The position numbers and the translations under genes are program-made. Shown piece by piece: positions 9,897 through 20,933 of a stretch of 64,000 nucleotides of DNA. Numbering within the stretch: the stretch's first letter is position 1; each line of letters opens with the position of its first letter. The notes under the pieces were generated by a model. That model was not told the DNA's origin. It worked only from the letters and a program-made list of their open reading frames with translations, and did not search any database. Origin of the DNA: Hypomesus transpacificus (taxonomy: Eukaryota > Chordata > Actinopteri > Osmeriformes > Osmeridae); assembly GCF_021917145.1 (NCBI RefSeq), contig NW_025813779.1, forward strand, positions 62,001 through 126,000, read 5' to 3'.

Positions 9897-11246
9897 GAGA
9901 GAAAACAAGAGAGTGTGAAAGAGGAAGTAAAAGATAAATTGAGAGCAGGTAGAAAGGAGAGGAGGTAAAAATAGACGAGAGGAGAGAGCAGGAAGAGAGA
10001 TGGAGAAAAGCAGCTGTGCTATTGGTAGCTATAAATTGCCAAAAATAAAGGATTTGAAGGCTTGACATTTCATGCTTGTCCTATAATTTCGGAGCACTGT
10101 GACTAGGGTGGCACATTTGCAGCTAAAGCAATAATCTTCCCTCAGGGTGATTGTCATGAGAGCTGATGAACCAATGTCTGTATCAGCTCCTTCTAGTTGC
10201 TGTGCTCTTGTCCTATTTATAGGCCTGTTTACCTAAATGGACTGCTTAGGTTTCACTAGCGAGACAATAGCTCATTTGACCTTATTACCACACAGTACAA
10301 AGCGGGGCAGTTTGCACCAGATAAGCTGGCTGGATGATAGGATAGGGGACATTCTCACTACAACTGGAGTTGCTATGAGTCATACTCTGCCTCTACATAT
10401 GCCCTGTGATTTCCCTGTGTAAACGCAGGACGGTGTTTTCCTTTTCGAGCAGTTCTGAAATGAGAGATGACTGCCACCAAATGCTAATAGCACTGCTGTT
10501 GAAACCATGCTGAGTTGAAGTGAAGTTCAAATGAATGACAGCACTGCAGCAGCGCCTTGGAGGGGTGTGTTCCTGAGACGGGCAGCAGAGGGCGCTCTGT
10601 TTACCTGCTTGCTTGACGTCGCTCCTGGGCTGGCTGGGGCCGGACTGAAGCTTCCAAGACCCTCTGCTGACGAGGAGGACGATGGTGGAGGAAGCGAGGA
10701 TGATGACGGTGGTTCTGGTGGAGAGGAAGATGTGTGGAGGTCAGCCCCCTGACTCTGCCCCGGCTCTCTGGCGCTTCCCGCAGGTGGAGGGGCGCTCTTC
10801 CCCGGCCCGGACCCTCCACCCTCGCTGTCCCCCCGGCTCGCTGCACCCCTGCCCTGCCTCTGGTAGGTCCTGATGGTGGGTTTGCAAACGTAGCTATCCA
10901 GGAGCTTGGGTGGTTTCTTGGTTCGCTTGGCTTGCAGTCTCTCGATCCTCAGCTTGACATTCCCCTCTGAGCAAGTGTTCTCTCTGCCTGGGAACTGCAA
11001 CTGCCGCTGCCCTGCACCACCACAGCGCCCCTCTATGTGCACCTCCAGTACTGCACCGCCGTCCCCCTCGCTCCTGTGCCCTGCACCATCCCTCTCCTGC
11101 TCTCTCCTCCCTATACTCCCTCTCTCCCCCTCTCTCCTTCTCCTCCTCTCACCCCCCACTTCCTTTTCGGGGTCCTCGGGGGCAGAAGAGAGAGGGAGAG
11201 GGGTGTGTGTGGGCGGAGGGGTGCCCCCCTTGGCTCTCTGGTCCAT
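664..11246 (-). CDS. ash1l: Histone-lysine N-methyltransferase ASH1L, apparently lacking SET and reader domains
   Basis: ASH1L is a nuclear Trithorax-group protein that methylates H3K36. Exons assigned on the minus strand: 11246-10605 (start MDQRAKGG; motif [11 protein letters not shown]), 9390-5139 (giant exon), 3886-3622, 3400-3227 ([16 protein letters not shown]), 3112-3027, 2558-2485 ([14 protein letters not shown]), 2336-2291, 2125-2082, 1978-1911, 1625-1420 ([16 protein letters not shown]) and 786-664 ([15 protein letters not shown] then TGA). These match human ASH1L segment by segment in order, and all junctions from exon 2 to 1420 keep phase. The human protein has AWS-SET between the segments of exons 2336-2291 and 2125-2082, and bromodomain, PHD and BAH before the last exon; none of these is recognisable here. 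The giant exon also needs three frame changes. Identity is secure. Whether the gene is intact in the animal is open: assembly collapse across GA repeats, or a decayed copy. It is divergent with dap3. Confidence 0.85.
1420..1625 (-). other. ash1l: ash1l exon carrying an in-frame GA-rich minisatellite
   Basis: The exon opens with [20 protein letters not shown] and closes with RDDSSIKS, which match two nearby human ASH1L segments (FVLKHHVFLVRN and RDDGNIKS). Between them, about 1470-1535, lie roughly five 12-15 nt GA-rich units encoding repeated EREG, where the human protein has unrelated sequence. The frame stays open across the repeat and both ends are in phase. The donor (TCAG|GTCCAT) ends phase 1, which does not fit the phase-0 acceptor of the last exon at 786; this is consistent with missing exons in between. 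Confidence 0.65.
2156..2249. repeat. (GA)n microsatellite where ash1l SET exons are expected
   Basis: GA-rich tract ending in about 45 bases of near-perfect GA. It occupies most of the short (165 nt) intron between ash1l exons 2336-2291 and 2125-2082, exactly where the AWS-SET-post-SET exons should be. Such a tract is a natural place for an assembler to join two distant microsatellites wrongly. Confidence 0.9.
2390..2460. repeat. 16-nt minisatellite in ash1l intron
   Basis: About four copies of a CTGCCCTGGGCCCCCC unit, just downstream of the donor at 2484. Strongly GC-skewed. It produces collagen-like PGP/GGPR reading frames that are not coding. Confidence 0.9.
2680..3026. repeat. CCACCCTCAYGCT minisatellite in ash1l intron
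   Basis: More than twenty imperfect copies of a 13-nt unit with shorter variants, filling the intron from just after the donor at 3026 almost to the acceptor at 2559. The strands are pyrimidine/purine skewed. Open frames over it are artefacts of the period. Confidence 0.9.
3622..3886 (-). other. ash1l: ash1l AT-hook exon with internal frame conflict
   Basis: The acceptor is CTCTCTGTCTCCAG and the donor CTAG|GTACAG. The AT-hook [12 protein letters not shown] aligns with the KRRPGRPRKCP segment of human ASH1L. It lies in a different frame from the one demanded by the phases of the preceding exon (ends phase 1) and following exon (starts with one base). The phase-compatible frame ends [19 protein letters not shown], basic like the corresponding human region. 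Two compensating indels in the G runs near 3880 and 3775-3800 would reconcile the two. An AT-hook normally binds the AT-rich minor groove. Confidence 0.6.
6055..6170 (-). repeat. Coding repeat, GGGGATACGAGGAGGGGTGG type
   Basis: About four to five units of roughly 20-22 nt inside the ash1l giant exon, encoding SSYPPHP-like repeats on the minus strand. Unit length varies through the G runs, and this is where the third frame change falls (SSYPPHP becomes LLVSPPP). Confidence 0.8.
6556..6740 (-). repeat. 36-nt coding minisatellite in ash1l
   Basis: Five tandem copies encoding a 12-residue unit [12 protein letters not shown] on the minus strand. Four copies have six G before AGCC; the copy at 6658-6664 has seven, which throws the frame from [10 protein letters not shown] to [13 protein letters not shown] 36-nt period is frame-neutral, so a single extra base stands out. 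Confidence 0.92.
7648..7806 (-). repeat. 42-nt coding minisatellite in ash1l
   Basis: Four tandem copies encoding the 14-residue unit [14 protein letters not shown] in the ash1l giant exon. Copies are nearly identical, so expansion is recent. All are multiples of three and keep the frame. Confidence 0.92.
9417..9510. repeat. 18-nt minisatellite upstream of ash1l giant exon
   Basis: Five copies of ACGTTACTGTGACAACAC in the intron about 25 bases before the acceptor of the giant exon. Variants alternate TTACTG and TTGCTG. Confidence 0.9.
9730..9902. repeat. (GA)n microsatellite
   Basis: About 170 bases of GAGAGA with scattered GG, TA and AA interruptions, in the first coding intron of ash1l. 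The rest of this intron (9903-10604) shows no exon-like feature. Confidence 0.95.
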
Positions 11247-11474
11247 CAGAGATTTCAGGGGGGGGGGCTGAGGGGTGCTGGGGTGCCCAGTATAGCACTA
11301 GTTCAGAAGCCAGAAGAGGAGAGAGGGGCGAGCTGGTGCCGTTTAGTAGCTACTGCTCAACACACGAAGAGGAAAAAACAAGTTGAGGAGGTTTTCTTAA
11401 TGCAGCAGACTACAAGAGCTGTGTCTCCTGTCTGAATGGGTTTTCTTTCTTTCCGTAAGGCTGAACTGAGAAGG

Positions 11475-11517
<43 letters not shown>

Positions 11518-11776
11518 GTCATTCCAGTGACATCACACATGAGTGGCAGTAGCAAGGGGAATGACCAAGGAAAGTCCCCTACATCTTTACCAAGGAGCTT
11601 CACCACTTAGATGACCTCACTGTACTAGAACCCCAGGGGACCAATCCGCTTCCAGCAGCCGCCTTTTCCTGGTTGTGCTGCTGCTCACTCTTTCAGGAGG
11701 TATCAATCACAGCTGGGCTTGTTCAGGGCCACCGTTGCTCTACCTCTGCTCCATCTCTCTCTCTCTCTTTCTCTCC

Positions 11777-11809
<33 letters not shown>

Positions 11810-11900
11810 TGTCTGTTTCATGTTCGTCAGCATCCCAAGACATACGGCTTCTTTCCATCCCCTCTCTCTCCCTCTTTCTCTCTTTGAGTCTTTCTTTCTT

Positions 11901-11950
<50 letters not shown>

Positions 11951-14900
11951 TTTCTCTCTTTCATTCTTTCTCTCTCTCTCTCTTTCTTTCTTTCTGTCTC
12001 TCTCTCTCTCTCTCTCTCATTCTCTCTCTCCTGAAGCAGACCACACAGTAAAACGGTCAACCCAAGGCAGGCCCTGTATCCATGTTAATCAGAACCATAT
12101 TTCCTCCTCCTCCTCTCCCCTTCTTTTTCTCCTCTAACTTAAATCCCTCCATTCACCATCAGACCCTTCCCCTCCTCCCCTCTCAGTAGTGGGAACACAA
12201 ATCTGTAGGAAAGAGTCAAAACTTATTTTTGGAAAGGAGCATGAATTCCTCTCCCTCCCATGTCTTCCTCAGTAAGCTTTTCATTGACCCCATTGTAAAT
12301 GGCTTTTTAATGTGACATTAAAAAGTAACACACCCTAAAACAACATTCCCCTGAGCTGTGATATACTTTCCCTTCCGCCGTCCGCATCAACAGGCCGCGT
12401 GGCCAACAGAAACAGCATCTTCCACGACTCTTTCTCTAACGGGCCTCCATTTCACTCCACTCTCACGAAAAAAAGCATAAGTTTTTCTAATAAAACACAC
12501 CCTGTCTTGCATTCTTTCAGCCCCCCCCCCCCCTCTCTCTCTCCCCCCCCCCCCCCCCCCCCCCCCTCTCTCTCTTTCTCGCTCAGGAGAGCTTCTTATG
12601 AAATAGCTCATCTGTCTCTCGACCCGTTCCTGCCCTATAGCCGTAAAGGAGGCTATCAGGCCATGTTTTCATGTCGAACTTCAGGTTCTGTTTGGCTACT
12701 GGATCCCTCCGGCACAGCCCTTCACCCCGTGAGGCAGGATGGTGCCGACACACTGCCCCATTCACTAGCTGGTGCATAACACATTCTGTCAAATCTGAGA
12801 CTAAATTGTCTGAACTGTTGAAGTGGATACATATAAGGATGGATCCTCATCTTGTCTGCTCTCCCCTAGTGTGACAGTTGAGAATAAGGAGGAAGTCAGA
12901 TAGCTAGCCGGTAAACTGGCAGCACAGGACTACCACAGGGCTGGATGTGGATGTGGATTGTCCAGGTTACCGCCGTGTCATAGCATGTCAACAAACAGGT
13001 TGGTAAAACTTCTGCTAGTGACAAGGACACAGGAAGTGACAGGGGAGGTACTTCGACAGGAACGATAAAGAAAACTGTTTCACACAGAGCATCACTACCA
13101 ACCCTGATCTCCCAGGGACACCTTTGAAACATAACTCAACATTATCTTAACATTAGGCCAGGAGCTGTTTCACTGGCAGAATGATGGATGGATATGAAAC
13201 TATCTTTGGGGTTTCAGCAGCCATGGAGCCAGATTACATCATTTTAATGGTCTCCCTCCTATCACCCCATCATCACCATCTGACTTCTGGTGTCATCCAT
13301 AACACTATCCTGTCCCCGACAACAGATTTAACATGAACGTCCAATATGAAAGTAATTTGAGAGGGAAGGTATTTCAGAATAGCGCTGCAGGCGATGCGTG
13401 CACAACACATGGTGTATGTTTCAAGAGGTTAGCCTCTGGGACACACAATATGTCTCTCTCTTAATCTCTCAGTCTCACGCAACCACACATATACAAACTC
13501 CCTCTTTTTATCACACGCACGCAGACACACTCTCTTCTTATACTTATTAGTTGTATCATACTCCTAGTTGTACATTGTGTACCCAGGTTGTAACTGCGTT
13601 GACTTGTACGGCTTTTACTGAAGATACCGTGCGAACAGTTCAGTTCCGCTCTCTCGTGCTCCATCACTGATTTAGCGCCTTTGGTGTGGTCGCCAACACG
13701 CCACATCAGGTTCGTTTTGAGAGCGACTTTTGCGCATAATGGTATTTCAATTGGCATGACGCACTTACATGATGACACATGACACGTGCCATTGTTGTTG
13801 TTGTCATTCATGTTGCCATCATGATTATCTAGGTTAAATCGATCACTAAAGAACTTAGATTACATTACTGGCTAAAATGGTACTGAATGCACGTGATGAA
13901 ATAACTGAATTTTGCATCTGTGGCGAGAGTGATTTCATGGCCTGTTCCCCGATCTGCCTGCTTATGCTGGTGTCAGCAACATTTGGCAAGATAAATATAA
14001 TAATACATTGAGGGCAGAGAAAATATCGGCGCGCGCGGGATCTGCATCACCTTAAAAATAACCACCCACGATCACTGTTTCAAATCCTGTGCTACTTCTA
14101 CCATGATATTCACGAGACATTCAAAGGCCTGCACATTTTACAAACTACCATGACATTTTGCAATAAGGCTACGTAGGCTTCTTACCCGGAGCGCGTCCCA
14201 GAACTGCGTGGCTGGATAGAGCCAAGGTGTTGCTGAATTCCCTGTGGTTAGCGACTACAACAATCCTTAGTTAACTATGCATTCGATGTTGCTTAGATTA
14301 CATAACTAGACCCGTTACTCCTCCTTGAAAAGCGAGTTCCAAATCCTCGAGGACATACAGTGCAACATTCGCGCGGGTGTTTTCATAATCAGTGGGTCGA
14401 GACTGTGATCTGAAAGCGCGTCCCTGCAGCTAGGTGGCGAGCTTCTTACAGTAGTCATGTTTGTTTTGTCACTTTTTCGGAGAAAGTTACATTGTAACCA
14501 TACCTTCACTCCCTTGAAACGCCCCACGAGCGTGCGTCTTCTGTGAAAATGTTGTTACACAGTTGGACTGTTGGCGACGTTTAACTTGCTGAAAAGTGTT
14601 ACGAAGCGAACAATATCGTTGAGGTTTTTTATATTCGAATATAAAATAACTTGCTCAACATAGCATTGCCGTCTAGCACCGAATAGGACGACGGTCAACC
14701 GACGTAGTCGTCAAGGTTAATTACGAAGTACACATAATATCATAAAAATATGTAGCCTAACAAAATGGCGACGATAAAAGTTATCAACGACATGGATCTG
14801 GATATCACAGAACGGTTTACATTCAGAATGAGAATCCACCCACATCAATACATTTTGCAGTGTTTCAATCTAAAATGAGACTAATCTAGGTCTACTTGAA

Positions 14901-15617
14901 ATTGTTCAAAGGTTTCCTGTTGAAAAATATTTCACATTGCTATGATAATAACACTATCAAACAGACATATCGACATATAAATAAAAATGACCTACACTCT
15001 GTGGAGTTGATATGGGTACCCAATGCCGCCCCGGTTGAGTTGCCCAGGCTCCCTAAATGAGCATATCCAACACGCAACTTCCAGACTGCAAACCAAAATG
15101 GCGACGTCCATGGAGGAAGCACTATGACAGTTCGACCGAGCTTGTGCAACTCTCCATTATTTACTGAACAGATTTGGACATTTCACAATTGAATGAAATC
15201 GCACTGCTGTATCGTGGATGTGTACTTAATGAATTGATTTTCAGGTTAATATTTGCTGTCTTGTTATCAGTTACGGTGTAATACTGTGTATTCGTACCAA
15301 GCTAATGCGTTTATGTAGCAAAGGTTATAAAGCCATCTTGACAGTTCTAGCCTAATGTAGGGGTGTGTACGATGTAGACCCAGCCACGGACTACGATAAA
15401 CTATTTTTGTTTCTAAAGCACGGTAGTCGGTGATGATAAAAAGTAACCAAATAGCTAGTGTTAACTAACGCTACCCATGTGACATGTGGCCCTCTCTGTG
15501 CCTGCAGTTTGCCCTTACTTGCCAACATTGTTAGCCTAACTGTCGCATATCAGTCTCAATGTATGTATTACGTGAAAATGCAGTTCCGTTTGTTGATTTA
15601 TTTTATTCATTTTTCAG
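11247..15617. promoter_or_regulatory. Divergent ash1l/dap3 upstream region
   Basis: No coding exon recognised. It holds (GA)n at 11478-11514, a long CT-rich tract at 11750-12030, a C/T run at 12520-12570, and unique AT-balanced sequence from about 13100. Two YY1-like motifs (AAAATGGCGAC) lie at 14762-14772 and 15095-15105. The dap3 start exon is preceded by TTTTTCAG, suggesting a non-coding first exon upstream. ash1l also normally has non-coding 5' exons, so a shared promoter around 14.1-15.3 kb is inferred, not shown. Confidence 0.5.
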
Positions 15618-15625
15618 ACTGAATC

Positions 15626-18600
15626 ATGGCGCTCCAAAGACTGTCCTTCAGATTACGTCAAACGGTAAGTCCTGTCCTCCTTGCTTAGATAACCAGCTCA
15701 AACTCTATCTTATGTATCGAATGCTGTATACTATTTCAATGCATACAGCTTTTGATGCTGTATTTGCTTATCGTTTTCTATAAATCCTGCTCTGAGATGT
15801 GATAATGTAATGGACAGGTGACACATGCACGGTCAATCCATGGCTCTGGGTGTGGCCAGCAGCTGGAAGCCCTGGCAGGAGAGCCCAAACCACAACATGA
15901 GCCCCTCCAGGTCTTCAGGACGCAGGAGAACGACCCGGTAGGTTAAAACCGTGACACCCAACACACACAGTGGAGTCTGTGCCAGTCTCATACTAGTGCT
16001 CTCCCGTGGACCTCCTTCCTCAAGAGTTCAGCGACAGGATGTGTTTATGCATCTGGCTCTAGCCTCCTCGTTAAATCACAACCCTCCAGACGTCACCTGG
16101 TATGGACACAGCTCCAGTACCTGCCGTCTGTAGTTACTGTGTCTGTCCTGGTTCCTCCAGACGTCACCTGGTATGGACACAGCTCCAGTACCTGCCCTCT
16201 GTAGTTACTGTGTCTGTCCTGGTTCCTCCAGACGTCACCTGGTATGGACACAGCTCCAGTACCTGCCGTCTGTAGTCACTGTGTCTGTCCTGGTTCTTCC
16301 AGACGTCACCTGGTATGGACACAGCTCCAGTACCTGCCCTCTGTAGTTACTGTGTCTGTCCTGGTTCCTCCAGACGTCACCTGGTATGGACACAGCTCCA
16401 GTACCTGCCGTCTGTAGTTACTGTGTCTGTCCTGGTGCTTCTTGCAGGCCTGCCATTCAGAGAACCATCTTGGACAGTACTACACTCTGCCCCCAGATCA
16501 CCCTCGCACTCTCTTCCCTCACGGCCTGCCCTCACGCTTCCAACTGCAGGTACGTTACGTGTTCGTAATGCAGACAAAGTTTGATATAAGGCATATATAT
16601 CGTTGTGATTAAGCCGGCTTCTCACGTGAGTATCACACACTATTTTATTTGTTTTTAAGACCAAGACGTTCACTGAGGGCTGTGTGATGGTGAGGCAGCC
16701 CGCCCTGGAGGTCATCTCCCACCTGAGGAGAGCCGACTACAGCAAACCCGCCCTGCGCTATGTGTTCTGTATCCTTACACTCTCAGAAGACATGTTTGCC
16801 ACTTATCTGACCATGTATGGTATGTTTGTTGTTGCTGACCTTGACTGGATGTGTAGATGGAGTGAAGGGAAGTGGAAAGACCATGTCCCTCTGCCATGCT
16901 GTTCACTACTGTGCCTCCCAAGGATGGCTGGTGCTGCACATACCAGATGGTGACATACACAGACACACACACACACACACACACTGAATTTGAGAGCTGG
17001 CGGAGATAAGAAATCCTGTTTAGGGTTTAATGGCATCCTCTCTGTGTTCCATCCTTCCCATAGCCCATCGATGGGTGAAAAACTGCAAGGAGCTGCTGCC
17101 TTCGACCTATAACAGCTCTCGGTTCGACCAGCCAATCCAAGCTTCTAATTGGCTGCGCAATTTCAGAATCACAAACGAGCACTTCCTGTCCAAGGTGGTT
17201 ATCCCTCCCCAGATACACTGAGAGGCTGTGTCTGTGTTGTCAGTCTGTTACACTGAGAGGCTGTGTCTGTGTTGTCAGTCTGTTACACTGAGAGGCTGTG
17301 AACCCTCCTGTCCCCCCGCCAGATGACGACCAGGCAGAGGTACGTGTGGACGAAGAGAGAGAGCACTGAGGAGGGACGTCCGCTGGGGGAACTGGTCGAC
17401 CAGGTGAGGCCTAAACCTCGTCAAAGAAAAAAAAAAAAAAAACCTTTTGAGATATTTTGGTGGCTTTCTCTGCTTAATTTATTTTGATAGTGACAGTTGG
17501 GGAGAGGCAGGGAGAGAGGAAGAGGGTGACATGCAGTAAATGACTAGGATGGAATCGAACATCTTGAAAATAATACATGACATCCTGGATGAGATTAAGA
17601 CGATGCCCTTGTGCTGTATTGTATGCACATGATTTGTGGAACAACACAGGTATAACAAACAAGCCAACCGTCCCTCTGAGGGGATCAATAAAGTATCTAT
17701 AAGAATCACCATTGGAGTTGGAAAGGCACGGCCACATATTTCTGAGCAGGCATGACGGGCATGTTTCAGTCTGACCTGGCGTCTGTGCTCCGCAGGGCGT
17801 GACCCGGGTGAAGAGCAGTAGCGACGTGGTCGGAGCCCTGATGAAGGAGCTGAGGCTTCAGACGGCAGATCCAGACCTCAAGGGCTTCAGGGTGGTCGTG
17901 GCCGTGGACGGGATCAACGCTCTCTGGGGGAGGACGACCCTGAAGAAGGAGGACAAGAGCCCGGTAGAGACCTCCTCCTTCGTCTCACCATCCTCTGGAG
18001 ACCGAGGAGGTCTTCTTGTACTGGTGTCGGCTTGATGTGTTTCTCAGCTCTCTCTCTCTGTGTGCGTGTGTGTGTGTGTGTTCCAGGTGTCCGCCCAGGA
18101 GCTCACGCTGGTTCATAACTTGAGGAAGTTGGTGAAGAATGACTGGGTGAGCGTTTTCTTCAGGAACATACAGAGAGATTGGCTAAACTGCAGACTTGAC
18201 ACTTTGTGTGATTGTGTGTTTTCCCCTCAGTGTGGAGGGGCAGTCATCACCACTCTGGCTCAGACCGGATCGCTCTACACACCAAGCTCCGCCTACCTGC
18301 CACACGAGCTGCTGGGAGAGGTCAGGGGTCACGGTATCTTCTCATCTAGGACATTTCACTCTTGTTTCCAGAAGCACGCGTTAGACTGGATCGTAATGCG
18401 CTGGTTTATCTCCCACAGGAGGGCTTTAACACCATGGAGCCCTTTGTCCCTGTTCCAGTCTCGGACTACAGCGAGAAAGAGTTTGAGAGTTGTTACTTGT
18501 ACTATCTGAACCGTAACTGGTTACAACACCCACACAGTGAGTTACCTTGCCTTTGGACTCGTCAACATTTATGTGGAAGGTTGATTTTATATATGAACAA

Positions 18601-18759
18601 AGTAATGAAGAAGTGTCAAGTCTCAAACGGTGTCGTTTCAACCCTCCCTTTTGACGTTTTCCCTTCACCTCAGGTCGAACCGAGGAGGGGAAGAAAGAGT
18701 TGATCTTTCTGAGTAACAGAAATCCATCTCTTCTGGATAGACTTTGCGCTTTCCTCTGA
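15626..18759 (+). CDS. dap3: Small ribosomal subunit protein mS29 (death-associated protein 3)
   Basis: A GTP-binding protein of the mitochondrial small ribosomal subunit, also linked to apoptosis. Twelve coding exons: 15626-15664, 15818-15937, 16448-16549, 16660-16768, 16857-16949, 17064-17194, 17323-17403, 17796-17963, 18087-18146, 18231-18320, 18419-18536, 18674-18759. They sum to 1197 nt, or 398 residues, the same length as human DAP3. All junctions are in phase. The P-loop GVKGSGKT is formed across the exon 4/5 junction; a Walker B-like [14 protein letters not shown] is in exon 8; the C-terminus is [16 protein letters not shown]. The N-terminus ([13 protein letters not shown]) is basic and hydrophobic, fitting a mitochondrial presequence. 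A poly(A) signal is near 18897. An intron 2 minisatellite abuts the exon 3 acceptor. Confidence 0.96.
16084..16440 (+). repeat. 71-nt minisatellite running into dap3 exon 3 acceptor
   Basis: Five copies start at 16084, 16155, 16226, 16297 and 16368, each exactly 71 nt. Each ends GTGTCTGTCCTGGTTCCTCC followed by AG, a plausible polypyrimidine tract and acceptor. The last unit merges into the genuine acceptor (GTGTCTGTCCTGGTGCTTCTTGCAG, ending 16447), so the real splice site shares its upstream sequence with the repeat. Confidence 0.93.
17218..17305 (+). repeat. Short tandem repeat before dap3 exon 7
   Basis: Two and a half copies of a roughly 37-nt unit beginning TACACTGAGAGGCTGTG and containing TGTGTTGTCAG, in the intron 18 bases upstream of the exon 7 acceptor. 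Confidence 0.85.
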
Positions 18760-19142
18760 AACACACACATTCACACACACACACACTCATGTGGATGTGT
18801 GCACACATACTGTATATAACGTCAGTGTTATAATCCATTTCTGTGTGTTTCCAACCATAAGTTATTCTGTCCTGCAGCATGATACTGTATGTCTTTCATA
18901 ATAAAAATGTTGAAAAAAATTCAATTGATTTATTTAATCACAACATTGTGGTTTGGAAAGAATGTATAATTAAGAACATTGAGGCAATTGGTTTGGGCTA
19001 TTTGCCTCATTTCGTTAAAGCCTTAATTCGAGTACAAATTAACATCAATACATGTACCTTATGCTCACGGAAAACACTATAACTAGCACGCGATTATATA
19101 AATCACATACAGCTACAACAAGCGAAAACGTCATGATTTTTT

Positions 19143-19154
19143 TGCGCACGCGCA
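19143..19154. promoter_or_regulatory. NRF1 binding motif upstream of rnf115
   Basis: TGCGCACGCGCA is a perfect palindromic match to the NRF1 consensus YGCGCAYGCGCR, 124 bases before the rnf115 start codon. A YY1-like AAGATGGCGGA also overlaps the start codon (19276-19286). Both are typical of TATA-less housekeeping promoters. Confidence 0.7.
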
Positions 19155-19278
19155 AAGAAGGGGAAACGGGGGAACTGAATTCTCTGGAACACCGGACTGT
19201 CGGCGGAGCCAGGGGCGGACCGCCTCTCTGGCGTCCTGGAGGACCGACGTCACTGTTTGTGCTGCTATTCTGGGGAAG

Positions 19279-20900
19279 ATGGCGGAGGCTGCGGCTGTAC
19301 CCCCGCATCGGTTCTTCTGTCACTGTTGTAAGGGAGAAGTAAATCCCAAGCTCCCGGTAAGACATCGTGTTCAATCCATCCTCTTTCCTTCAGACCATTT
19401 TCTTGGGATTCTCAATTGACAGTTGACACGAAAAGCCTTTATTTTGCTGCTACGGAGTGCTTGATCGCATAAAGATAGCTAGGCTACAGTAGAGCTAGCT
19501 ACATAGCTACAAGCTACGGTAGAGCAAGCTACATAGCGTAGCTAACCTATCTAGCTAGCTAGCACTAGCAACCAATGTCAGCTAGCTTGCTACGTTTGGT
19601 TGATGTTTATGTTTTGTCGCTTTGACAGTTACTAACGTTAGATTGACCGACATTATTTCTCGCAATTTTTTCTAAACATCTGTCTGTTTGACAAAATATT
19701 CCACTGAATCTAATCTTATATCAGAAAAGTTATACCTAGTACGGGGTTGTTTTGTTTCGATGTGTAACAACAATGCTAGCTGTCTAGCTAAACCAGTCGG
19801 TTCTCTGCTCTTAGCAATGGTATGGGATATCTTTTATGGCTGTCCGACGGTGTCCTCATCATAGTTAATGCCTTAATTAAACTGAAAGTGAAATATAGAT
19901 CGCTCAACACATCAACGTACAAACAGTTATTTATATATTTTTCACTGCGTTCACAAGATACTCGATGTCCGTGGATTAGGCCTTTTTATTTATTTGTCTC
20001 GCATGTTTCTACTGTCAGTCGTTGTGTCAGTATGCCACTTAGTACTGGACGGTAATCCTCCGACGTCCCGTCCTACTATTGAGGCTAAATCATAATGCTG
20101 GTCTCAGTCTGTCTATGCTGAGGCTTGTCTTTGCTATGCCCAGTGACCGCACGCACCCCTGTTTAGCCTTCGGCGTACATCTACACAGCATCTGCAAGGA
20201 GTAAGTCCCTGTGCAGAATCCCTTTGCATCCCTTTTAGAAGCAGGATTTACGGCAGCTACCTACATAAGTGTAAGGCCGACATGACAGTGCATCCAGATG
20301 TAGCGTTAATGTCTCCTGGGAAACTAACGGCGGTTGGTTGGACTCTCCACTCAACTCTTCTGGACTTTTTGAAGGTTACCACTTCTCATATATGACTGCC
20401 TAGCTCTGCCCTCATAGGCAAGCTTGTATTTCCTTATTCTTCACCCTGCTGTTGACCCTCCCAAACAGGCTGTCAAACCTTCCTGTTAAGGACTCTGCGA
20501 GCTTTAGATATCAGGGACAAGTTGCAATCTGTGAAAACCCTTTAGTTCGGCTACACCACAAAAACAAGAACCTTTCTAATGCAGTAGCAGTCAGGGGAGA
20601 TTGTTGCAGACTCTGCGGTTTCCAGGATATGTGGGTCAGACACTGTCAACACTTGCAATGTCATACTGGCTGTGGTGTCATTACTGGCTGTGATGTCATA
20701 CTGGCTGTTATGTTCATTTCATTCATTTACATTTAGTCCTTTAGCAGACGCTCTTATCCAGAGCGACTTACAGTAAGTACAAGGACATTCTCCTGTGGCA
20801 TCCCATTGGCAGTGAGAGCCAGTTGAATTAAGCGAGGGTCTCCTTTATCTCTTAGTTGTCTGTGTTTGTGACAGTTGGCATAGGTTGTGTGCGTGTGTGT

Positions 20901-20933
<33 letters not shown>

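Noticed and set aside
664-11246. Labelling ash1l outright as a pseudogene
   Set aside because: Intron phases are preserved across ten junctions and all frame changes are single-base events in homopolymers, so sequencing and assembly error explain much of it; reads are needed before calling it dead.
14765-14878. A 37-codon frame MATIKVINDMDLDITERF... after a YY1-like motif
   Set aside because: No homologue recognised and no donor in phase seen; ATGGCGAC is explained by the YY1 motif in the ash1l/dap3 promoter region.
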